A model generated the notes under the pieces. The model was not told the DNA's origin. It searched no databases and worked only from the letters and a program-made list of their open reading frames with translations. Positions 1 through 5,605 of a stretch of 5,605 bases of DNA are shown here, in pieces (position 1 is the stretch's first letter; each line of letters opens with the position of its first letter). Made by a program: the position numbers and the translations under genes. Origin of the DNA: Prevotellaceae bacterium (GTDB taxonomy: Bacteria > Bacteroidota > Bacteroidia > Bacteroidales > Bacteroidaceae); NCBI GenBank assembly GCA_021204715.1, contig JAJPYW010000178.1, forward strand, positions 1 through 5,605. Direction: 5' to 3'.

Positions 1-742
1 TCAACAGCACGGTGATGGCACCGGCCACGCCCATATCGTTTACGGTGAAAGGCTTTCCGTCATGTTTGAAGCCCAAGATGATGTTCCCCACGCGCCGGCG
101 CAGGTCGTCCAAGTCGTGTGACAGACAAAGGATGGCCATGATTTCGGAGGCGGGGGTGATGTCGAAGCCCGACTGGGCGGTGATGCCGTTGCCGCGCGGT
201 CCAAGCGAGGGGACGATGCTGCGCAGGGAGCGGTCGTTCACGTCCAATACACGCCGCCATGTCACTTCTTTGAGTGAGAAGCCTTCGGCTTGGTGCTGGT
301 AGAGGTAGTTGTCTAATAGGGCCGAGAGCAGGTTGTTGGCCGAGGTAATGGCGTGGAAGTCGCCGGTGAAGTGCAGGTTGATTTTCTCCATGGGGAGTAC
401 TTGTGCGTAGCCTCCACCGGCCGCGCCTCCCTTCATGCCGAAGCAGGGACCCAGAGAGGGTTCGCGCAAGACGACCGAGGCCCGCTTGCCTATCTTGTTA
501 AGTCCTAATGAGAGCCCTATGGAGACGGTGGTCTTGCCGATGCCCGCCTTGGTGGGGGTAATGGCGGTGACAAGTATCAGGTTGCCGCGCTTTACACGCT
601 CTTCGTCTATGAGTTCTTCGGGTATCTTTGCGATGTAAGGGCCGTAGTTCTCTACTTTGTCAAGGGGGATGCCGATGCTGCCGGCTATCTCCTCCACTCT
701 CTTGAGCGTTATGCCGCGGGCTATTTCAATGTCCGGTTTCAT
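1..742 (-). CDS. fhs: Formate-tetrahydrofolate ligase, N-terminal part (cut by window edge)
   Basis: This cytoplasmic enzyme makes 10-formyltetrahydrofolate from formate, ATP and tetrahydrofolate, feeding one-carbon units to purine and methionine/formyl-Met synthesis. The visible 247 residues are open to the left edge; family members are about 555 residues, so under half is present. The start at 742 gives [13 protein letters not shown], the usual Bacteroidales N-terminus. The ATP-binding P-loop is at residues 62-72 ([11 protein letters not shown]). It is followed by the family-typical [20 protein letters not shown] (93-112), [15 protein letters not shown] (123-137), LDVNDRSLR (166-174), [13 protein letters not shown] (192-204) and VNDMGVAGA (234-242). 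Ile replaces the Glu of the textbook AGEGKTT P-loop; from memory this is normal in Bacteroides homologues. No frameshift is seen. It is transcribed divergently from the 195-residue gene, with its own promoter about 20 bp upstream. Family assignment is essentially certain; completeness downstream is unknown. Confidence 0.97.
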   Translation of the reverse strand, partial: MKPDIEIARGITLKRVEEIAGSIGIPLDKVENYGPYIAKIPEELIDEERVKRGNLILVTAITPTKAGIGKTTVSIGLSLGLNKIGKRASVVLREPSLGPCFGMKGGAAGGGYAQVLPMEKINLHFTGDFHAITSANNLLSALLDNYLYQHQAEGFSLKEVTWRRVLDVNDRSLRSIVPSLGPRGNGITAQSGFDITPASEIMAILCLSHDLDDLRRRVGNIILGFKHDGKPFTVNDMGVAGAITVLL

Positions 743-762
743 ATTGATGGTCGCTTTTTCTG

Positions 763-794
763 CAAAGGTAATGCCTATAATCTATCTTGCCAAC
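763..794 (-). promoter_or_regulatory. Bacteroidota-type promoter for fhs
   Basis: Read on the minus strand, TACCTTTG (770-763) matches the Bacteroidota -7 consensus TAnnTTTG in all fixed positions. GTTG (794-791) lies 20 bp upstream, at the right distance for the -33 TTTG element. Transcription would start near 756, giving a leader of roughly 14 nt before the fhs ATG at 742. No strong Shine-Dalgarno sequence is visible, which is common in this phylum. Assignment is by pattern and position only. Confidence 0.55.
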
Positions 795-942
795 CATTTT
801 CCTTTTATTTAAGATTCCTTCTGTATCGGGCGGCGGGCGGCAGCTTTGTTGTGTGTGTACCGTGGCGGTGTCCTTGCGTGCCGGCTTCGCTGTAACACGC
901 TTATAGAGTGATAACTATTTTGAATTTTTACAAAGATTCTGT

Positions 943-970
943 ATTGGTGCGGGGAAAATGTCTATCTTTG
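943..970 (+). promoter_or_regulatory. Bacteroidota-type promoter for the 195-residue exported protein
   Basis: TATCTTTG at 963-970 is a perfect match to the -7 element TAnnTTTG. An ATTG at 943-946 could serve as the -33 element, but the spacer is 16 bp, shorter than the usual 19-21 bp. Transcription would begin near 977, leaving a leader of about 28 nt before the ATG at 1005 (37 nt if 1014 is used). The leader is AT-rich and has no clear Shine-Dalgarno sequence. The -7 element is convincing; the -33 is weak. Confidence 0.5.
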
Positions 971-1004
971 TAAAACACTTCAATTAGGATTTGTTTAGTA
1001 ACGG

Positions 1005-1592
1005 ATGGACACCATGAAATGTTTGCCTCTCTTTATCATTGTCTTGTTGGCGGGCTGCTTGCCCCTGCATGCCCAAGAGGATGCGGCGGTCGATACACTT
1101 TCCTTGCCGCACGCTCCTGAAGGCAATCTCTTGCCGGCCGACACGAGGGAATATGACGGTTTCTTGATAGACATGGGCTTGATGGATATGTCGGCCGCGC
1201 CCACAGCCACGCCGCGCGCCGCTTACGGCATGCCTCCCATAGGCAAGGATTTCAGCCGCATGTTCCAATTGAATCCCAATGTGATTTACTCGCAAGGATG
1301 GTCGCGCGTCTTCGCGCCTGAACATTCGTTTGTCTACAGCATGAATCCTTTCGGATGGGGCGGCTTTTGGGACAGCACCCCCGTGAACTTGCAGATGGGC
1401 AGTTTCCGCTTGAACAACGGCATGCGCCTCAACACTTACGGTGAGTACACGAAAGAGGGCTACCGGGTGCCCAACCGCTCGGCGTTGCCGTGGGAGCGGA
1501 ACAATTTCAAGGGTGCTTTTGAATTGAAATCGGCTAACGGCTCGTTCGGCATCCGCGTGGAAGTGCGGCAGGGGCGCGGCGGCTTTTGGTAA
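1005..1592 (+). CDS. Exported protein of unknown function, aromatic-rich, possible lipoprotein
   Basis: I do not recognise this 195-residue protein. It starts with a clear export signal: a short basic N-terminus, a hydrophobic core (residues 7-16), then LLAGC (14-18), which fits a lipoprotein box with Cys18. A few residues later LHA-Q (21-24) fits a signal peptidase I site of the kind common in this phylum, so lipoprotein or soluble/membrane-inserted forms are both possible. Residues 25-80 are Ala/Pro/Met-rich and look like a flexible region. Residues 81-195 are rich in Trp/Phe/Tyr and Gly (NPFGWGGFWDS at 114-124). They alternate polar and apolar residues (VNLQMGSFRLNNGMRLNTYG; FELKSANGSFGIRVEV) and end in Phe-Trp, suggesting beta hairpins at the outer membrane. 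Start 1014 (MKCLPL) is an alternative that still gives a good signal. It has its own promoter, appears monocistronic, and converges with the fimbrial operon. Reality of the gene is likely from the signal peptide plus promoter; function is open. Confidence 0.8.
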   Translation: MDTMKCLPLFIIVLLAGCLPLHAQEDAAVDTLSLPHAPEGNLLPADTREYDGFLIDMGLMDMSAAPTATPRAAYGMPPIGKDFSRMFQLNPNVIYSQGWSRVFAPEHSFVYSMNPFGWGGFWDSTPVNLQMGSFRLNNGMRLNTYGEYTKEGYRVPNRSALPWERNNFKGAFELKSANGSFGIRVEVRQGRGGFW

Positions 1593-1649
1593 GGAGCAGG
1601 GGTTGCTTGCATTGAGAACTGCGTCCTCATGAATACCGTCATGGCTTGC

Positions 1650-4238
1650 TTAGTTGGATACGGAACCGAAGCGCACGCAACGCACGGGGGCGCCGAGGGA
1701 TGTATAGCGGGGCGAACCGCCGAAAACCTGGAATTCACCTATAGCATAATGGAAGTGTGTCACATTGACGTAATGACGATAGTCCACTATGGCGTTGGTA
1801 TAGCTTCCACACCTCCATATCCTGTGTATTTTGCCTTCGTTACGCAAGGTGCCTTGAACGGGAAAATATGAGGTACTTGTCGCACGGTCTCTCCAACCGT
1901 CCATATACATGGTAAAGCCACTCCACCCTGACCTGCTATCATCATAATTCACTTCATCCCATGAGGAAAGAGGATTCAGGCCGGTATCTGTAAAGCCCAT
2001 CCATATATCGGGTGGCGATACCCTCCAACCGTAAGGACACGGGTCGAAGATGGATTTCTCAGGACCATACGTATCTGTCAAGCGATTATAGTCAGGGTTA
2101 TTGCCATCGGGCAGGTCGTATGTATTGTTTGCATTATTATAATCTGTCGCACCCCATAGGTCATAGCCATACCAAGCATCGCGCGACCAGCAATATCTGT
2201 TGTCTGATCCTACATTTGATTGCCCTATCATGAATACGGTAGGGTGTCTTACTGCATATTTCACACCGTTTCCTGTGAATTTGGTTGCTTCCTCGGGATC
2301 GGAGTAACTATGGAACAGATATTCATCACTGTCACTGACATCGACCGAGTTGTCAATGTTCACCTGTTTATTGGAGTTGTCGTAATAGTTCCCCACATTG
2401 TCCGTACTATATACCGCTCCAGAATAAGTATCCGCATAACTATCAAAAACCTTCACCGCCGGGAACGGGTCCTTGCGTCCCCATTGATAGAAGTTGCCGA
2501 AGGTAGAAATGGATGCCTTATCATCGCTGTAATCGCTGTTGTCAGGCACATTCTGCAACGCCCCGAGATTGCAGTTCATCACCGTGTATCCCGCGATGCG
2601 CGGCTGGTCGTACTTGATGCCGTCGCTGTCCCAGTCATACGTGTAGTACAGCACGCCGTTGGCCTCGTTGCCGGGGTCGTCGGCTTTACTTCTCGACCAG
2701 ATGTGCCACGACCAGATGATATCATTATTGCTGTTCCTTGCGGCTATCAAGGCATTGCCCGTCTCTCCCTCGGGAATGGTGACGTATATCTTTCGGCAAT
2801 ACTCTTTCTTTGCCTTCTCATCGGCTGAGAGCGATTCATCGGGCGCGTCGCTTATCCACACTTTCGGGTTGTCCTCGTCGCTGTTGTCTCCTATGAAGCC
2901 GCCGTCCTGCCCGGTGGTGCTCTCGCTCTGCCACAGTATCTCCACCGTGCTTATCCTTAAGGTGTCGGCGTCTGTACCGTATGCGTCGTAGCTGCTGTTC
3001 ACGTAGTCCGTGAAGGAATAGCCGCCTCCCGCTTCCTCGCGGCAGTAGGGATAGAACGCGGTGGTCTCGCCGCTAAGACAGATGATGCAGTTGGCCGATG
3101 GCAGCGCCACGTCCTCGTCTTCCAAGCCTTTGATGCTCAAGGTGACGTCGTACACGTAGTTGCGCTTCACGTTGTAATTGGTTCGGGTGGAACTGGTGGT
3201 TATATCCTCGCTGCCGGGATAGGCGGTGAACGAATAGGGGCCGATGGTTACAGGCGTGCTGCCCACCGTGGTCACGGCGTTGATGTCCACCGTTACCGAC
3301 AGGGCTTTCGTATCCTCCTCGTCCACGTTCTCGCCTTGTATGTTCTCGGGCACATAGATTACGTAAGGATAAACGGTTGCCTCCTCACTGCTGTCGCCGT
3401 CGTCGCTGTCGCCGGCCGAGAACGCCCGCGTAAGCCATTTGCAGTCGGTGGCGTAGGCACCCGCGTCGCTCTCTTGGGTATAGAGGGTGCCCACGGTGCA
3501 GTATTCGGGTATGTTGCCCACGGTGACGTTGTAGACCGACGCGCTTTCATACGACTCGTCAAACTGCGACAAGTCCACCCGTATGCGCAGCTTGGCGAAC
3601 ATGCGATACACGGGCACCTCGATGGTGGAGCCGTCGGTTACGGTCTCCTCTTTCGAGCGGCCCGACATGGGGATGGAAAGGTCTCCGTCGACCGGCACGT
3701 ATGTTTCCGCGCTGTAGTCCCACTCCAAGCGTTGCGGCTTGGGCGTGGGAATGGCGGCGGTTTCTAACTTGTCTATGGTGATGAAACCGTCATAGTTCGC
3801 GCCCGCGTTGGCATACTCCGCCCACGTGCTGCTGCCCGTGTTGGTCACCACATAGATAATGGAGGGATTACCGTCGTTGTCGGATAGCTTCACCGGCACT
3901 TCGATACGGTCTTCGTCTTGACTTGTAACGGACACGTATTGCGGGGCTTTGACAAGGTCTTTTAAAGTGGCGTCATACTGGAACACCCAAAGGTCGTTCA
4001 CGGTGCTTTCCCCGTCGCTCTCCTTCAACTCATCCTCCGTGAGGGCTTTGGTGCCCGCCGTTACCATGAGCCCGCCCACGCTCAAGTCAAGGTAAGCATC
4101 CACTATCTCGCCCCGTGGCGTGAAGGCCGTGCTTGTAACGACGCTCGCAGGCACTATCTCGTCGGTACAGCCTGCAGTTACAGCAAGGAGTGCCGCCGTG
4201 ACCGTCAACGTGAGTATTATAGTATATTTTCTCATCAT
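1650..4238 (-). CDS. Fimbrial tip adhesin: fimbrillin-like lipoprotein with C-terminal FISUMP-like domain
   Basis: Probable tip subunit of a type V (FimA/Mfa1-like) pilus, 862 residues from the chosen start. The ATGATG at 4238-4233 puts a normal 24-residue lipoprotein signal before Cys24 (VTAGC). In-frame ATGs at 4319, 4289 and 4277 lie inside the upstream gene and would make the signal too long. The fimbrillin module spans about 35-372: GTKALTEDE then NDLWVFQYD (62-90), IPMSGR (189-194), VYRMFAKLRIRV (210-221), an acidic Ser/Asp linker (274-286), and closing RNYVYDVTLSIKG (359-371). Next comes a linking domain with IIWSWHIWS (507-515). Last is a FISUMP-like domain: MNCNLGA (554-560), FYQWGRKDPFP (583-593), DPCPYGWRV (732-740), IWRCGSY (807-813) and APVRCVRF (850-857). 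MNCNLGA replaces the usual MDRNLGA. GC falls sharply over this last domain. This is the last visible gene of the operon, 31 bp after its neighbour. Architecture is confident; tip position and ligand are inferred. Confidence 0.88.
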   Translation of the reverse strand: MMRKYTIILTLTVTAALLAVTAGCTDEIVPASVVTSTAFTPRGEIVDAYLDLSVGGLMVTAGTKALTEDELKESDGESTVNDLWVFQYDATLKDLVKAPQYVSVTSQDEDRIEVPVKLSDNDGNPSIIYVVTNTGSSTWAEYANAGANYDGFITIDKLETAAIPTPKPQRLEWDYSAETYVPVDGDLSIPMSGRSKEETVTDGSTIEVPVYRMFAKLRIRVDLSQFDESYESASVYNVTVGNIPEYCTVGTLYTQESDAGAYATDCKWLTRAFSAGDSDDGDSSEEATVYPYVIYVPENIQGENVDEEDTKALSVTVDINAVTTVGSTPVTIGPYSFTAYPGSEDITTSSTRTNYNVKRNYVYDVTLSIKGLEDEDVALPSANCIICLSGETTAFYPYCREEAGGGYSFTDYVNSSYDAYGTDADTLRISTVEILWQSESTTGQDGGFIGDNSDEDNPKVWISDAPDESLSADEKAKKEYCRKIYVTIPEGETGNALIAARNSNNDIIWSWHIWSRSKADDPGNEANGVLYYTYDWDSDGIKYDQPRIAGYTVMNCNLGALQNVPDNSDYSDDKASISTFGNFYQWGRKDPFPAVKVFDSYADTYSGAVYSTDNVGNYYDNSNKQVNIDNSVDVSDSDEYLFHSYSDPEEATKFTGNGVKYAVRHPTVFMIGQSNVGSDNRYCWSRDAWYGYDLWGATDYNNANNTYDLPDGNNPDYNRLTDTYGPEKSIFDPCPYGWRVSPPDIWMGFTDTGLNPLSSWDEVNYDDSRSGWSGFTMYMDGWRDRATSTSYFPVQGTLRNEGKIHRIWRCGSYTNAIVDYRHYVNVTHFHYAIGEFQVFGGSPRYTSLGAPVRCVRFGSVSN

Positions 4239-4269
4239 CAGGTTCTTTATTGTCAGCTTGGTTATCCAC

Positions 4270-5493
4270 TTATCCATTGTCTTGCTCATCCGCGGTGCCG
4301 AACTCGTAGTCGTTCTCATACCCGGAAGTCCAACCCTTGACGCTGACGCTGAGGCTGTAGTTGTCCAACACCCTCACGCTGAAGCTGTACAAGTTGTCGC
4401 GCTGTATGTCGTAGCGGCTGTCCACATCGTCGTTGTCCGTCACGCCAAGCGTGTAGTCGGCGAAGTAGATTTCGTAGGTATCGCCGCCGTCCACCCTCAC
4501 CTCTATATAAGCATAGTCGTCGGGGTAGTCTTCATCGGTGTTTCGGTATTCGGGCAGGTAGGCCACCCACGTGTGTCCATCCCCGTTTGCGTCATAGAGA
4601 GAGATGCCGCGGTCAATGGGCGTGCCGTCTTCATTATGGTCGTTGGCGTCGCCCACCAAGTGCACGTCGGCAAGGTAATCGGTACTCCAACTCGTGCCTT
4701 GGCCATAATAGGCTTCCGAGTAGACACCGGCGGGCGCGCAATAGCCCGTGGCGTTGTAATGTTGTATGGTTACGTCGCTGAATGTCACATCTTCCGTTTC
4801 GAGCGTCACCTCCACCTTGGCCATGGCACGCAGCAGGGTGACAGGCTCACTCAGCGTCACCGCCTTTCCCGGCTCGAAGGTATAGCCCGAGTAGGCATGG
4901 ATGCCGTAGAAGGGGATGCGATTGTCTGCCGACGGCATAACGGCGTTGACGTTTCCATCACCGTCATCGTCATCATCGACAAAGGCATTGAACGTGGCGG
5001 TGGTTGCCGTGCACACGTTGTCGATGGTGGTCGATGTGGTGAAGTCCTCGTCATTGTAATTGTCCGCTCCCCAGTTGGCCAACACCATGATCTTGAAGCT
5101 GCCCATGTCTATCACATCGGGAATGTTCACCTCGCCATACAGCCGGTACTCGGTGTAGTCGCTGTAGTAGTAGTTCACCATTTCAAGCGGCTTGAAGGTG
5201 GCAAGGTAGGTGTCGTTGCCGCCGGAGGCACTGTTGGTGAAGAAGTAGATGCGGTAGTCGGGCGTATCGCCGTCAAGGTCTATGTAGTTCTCGTAGGTGC
5301 TTCCTTGAACATAGCCATCCGCATTGCCCGACACATTGTCGGCACGCAGCGTCAAGCCCACGTTCACCGTGGTGGCTTCGCCGGCGGGCGCGTCCACATA
5401 CGTGTCGTCGATGCACGAGGCGCACGCCGGCAGCAAGACCAAGCCGCAGATGGCTGCCTTGATGTATGCTCGTTGAATGGTTCCTTTCCGCAT
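4270..5493 (-). CDS. Fimbrillin-like lipoprotein (FimA/Mfa1 superfamily), probable minor pilin
   Basis: A 407-residue pilus subunit or accessory pilin, predicted to be lipidated and moved to the outer membrane. The start at 5493 has a purine-rich Shine-Dalgarno sequence 7 nt away and gives a basic N-terminus, a hydrophobic stretch (12-22), then two cysteines. Cys27 (CASC-IDD) is the better lipidation site, since Cys24 has Pro at -2. Fimbrillin hallmarks are IPFYGI (193-198), LLRAMAKVEV (220-229), YDIQRDNLYSFSVRV (361-375) and a final SLSVSVKGW strand (380-388) followed by a short tail. The protein is very rich in Asp and Tyr; DDDDDGDGN (173-181) and DANGDG (301-306) resemble calcium-binding loops. 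The family is clear, but whether it is a stalk, minor or anchor subunit is not. It is longer than a bare anchor needs and lacks a distinctive FimB/Mfa2 signature that I can see. It lies 18 bp after the preceding fimbrillin gene, so co-transcription is nearly certain. Confidence 0.85.
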   Translation of the reverse strand: MRKGTIQRAYIKAAICGLVLLPACASCIDDTYVDAPAGEATTVNVGLTLRADNVSGNADGYVQGSTYENYIDLDGDTPDYRIYFFTNSASGGNDTYLATFKPLEMVNYYYSDYTEYRLYGEVNIPDVIDMGSFKIMVLANWGADNYNDEDFTTSTTIDNVCTATTATFNAFVDDDDDGDGNVNAVMPSADNRIPFYGIHAYSGYTFEPGKAVTLSEPVTLLRAMAKVEVTLETEDVTFSDVTIQHYNATGYCAPAGVYSEAYYGQGTSWSTDYLADVHLVGDANDHNEDGTPIDRGISLYDANGDGHTWVAYLPEYRNTDEDYPDDYAYIEVRVDGGDTYEIYFADYTLGVTDNDDVDSRYDIQRDNLYSFSVRVLDNYSLSVSVKGWTSGYENDYEFGTADEQDNG

Positions 5494-5500
5494 AACGCAC

Positions 5501-5510
5501 CCTTTCCTTC
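5501..5510 (-). promoter_or_regulatory. Ribosome binding site of the 407-residue fimbrillin-like gene
   Basis: GAAGGAAAGG (minus strand, 5510-5501) sits 7 nt before the ATG at 5493. It is an unusually good purine-rich Shine-Dalgarno sequence for this phylum, where most genes lack one. It begins just 1 nt after the stop codon of the preceding gene, and it fixes the start of the 407-residue protein. Confidence 0.55.
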
Positions 5511-5511
5511 G

Positions 5512-5605
5512 TTACAAGCTGGTGTTCTGCAACACCACCCTCCAAGAGTTGATGTAGATGTAGGCGTCCATCCACGTCTCGCCTCCGCCCTCCACGCCCT
5601 CGTTC
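5512..5605 (-). CDS. C-terminal end of a fimbrillin-like pilus subunit (cut by window edge)
   Basis: Only the last 30 codons and the TAA stop (5514-5512) lie in the window; the gene continues beyond 5605. The visible tail reads NEGVEGGGETW, then MDAYIYINSWRVVLQNTSL and stop. An alternating beta strand with a Trp-x-Val core, ending in Gln-Asn-x-x-Leu right at the C-terminus, is characteristic of FimA/Mfa1-superfamily pilins. In those proteins the C-terminal strands take part in donor strand assembly. The same reading frame, strand and 18-bp spacing to the next pilin gene put it in one operon with the two downstream fimbrial genes. It could be the major stalk pilin or another minor subunit; the fragment is too short to decide. 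Confidence 0.72.
   Translation of the reverse strand, partial: NEGVEGGGETWMDAYIYINSWRVVLQNTSL

Noticed and set aside
64..742. Ile in place of Glu in the P-loop of formate-tetrahydrofolate ligase as a sign of altered function.
   Set aside because: As far as I recall, AGIGKTT is the usual form in Bacteroides homologues, and all other visible motifs are intact.
820..900. GC-rich stretch with GGCGGGCGGC and TGTGTGTG in the divergent intergenic region as a possible structured RNA or operator.
   Set aside because: No stable inverted repeat or riboswitch-like conserved core could be traced by eye.
984..1325. Open frame of 113 codons on the minus strand over the start of the 195-residue gene.
   Set aside because: The opposite strand has a signal peptide and a promoter; this frame has neither and crosses the promoter-proximal leader.
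1613..1643. Possible terminator hairpins in the 57-bp convergent gap: CATGA/TCATG at 1628-1643 with a 6-nt loop, and TGAG/CTCA at 1613-1629.
   Set aside because: Stems are only 4-5 bp, they overlap each other, and no T-run follows on either strand.
2220..2828. Open frame of 202 codons on the plus strand, rich in Val/Ile/His/Arg.
   Set aside because: It lies antisense within the tip adhesin gene, has no signal or family motifs, and its composition is that of a reverse-strand shadow.
3336..3767. Open frame of 143 codons on the plus strand.
   Set aside because: Antisense to the fimbrillin module of the tip protein, where high GC lowers stop frequency; no recognisable motif or ribosome binding site.

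Overview
The window looks like a chromosomal piece of a Bacteroidales bacterium (Bacteroides/Phocaeicola/Alistipes relatives). Three signs support this: fimbrillin-type lipoproteins found mainly in this order, two divergent promoters with the Bacteroidota TAnnTTTG -7 element, and a formate-tetrahydrofolate ligase with the Bacteroides-like P-loop variant AGIGKTT. Hand-counted GC is about 57-62% in the sampled lines of the fimbrial genes, higher than typical human Bacteroides, so I do not name a genus.

Layout. Positions 1-742 (minus) hold the N-terminal 247 residues of formate-tetrahydrofolate ligase (fhs), cut by the window edge. Positions 743-1004 are a divergent intergenic region with one promoter for fhs and one for the next gene. 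Positions 1005-1592 (plus) encode a 195-residue exported protein that I do not recognise. A 57-bp convergent gap follows. From the right edge back to 1650, all on the minus strand, is the 3' part of a tightly packed fimbrial operon. In transcription order it holds the last 30 residues of a fimbrillin-like protein (5512-5605), a 407-residue fimbrillin-like lipoprotein (4270-5493), and an 862-residue lipoprotein (1650-4238). The last one joins an N-terminal fimbrillin module to a C-terminal FISUMP-like domain and is the likely pilus tip adhesin.

The three fimbrial genes are separated by only 18 and 31 bp. They probably encode subunits of one type V (FimA/Mfa1-like) pilus: lipoprotein precursors exported to the outer membrane, processed, and polymerised by donor strand exchange. 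The operon start, promoter and any anchor (FimB/Mfa2) gene lie outside the window. The most notable signal is compositional. The C-terminal domain of the tip protein is encoded by a low-GC island (about 46% over 1741-2460) between segments near 60%, and its edges match the domain edges. This suggests the adhesive head was exchanged as a cassette. The metabolic gene and the unknown exported protein have no evident functional link to the pilus. I see no RNA genes, IS elements, CRISPR arrays or att sites.
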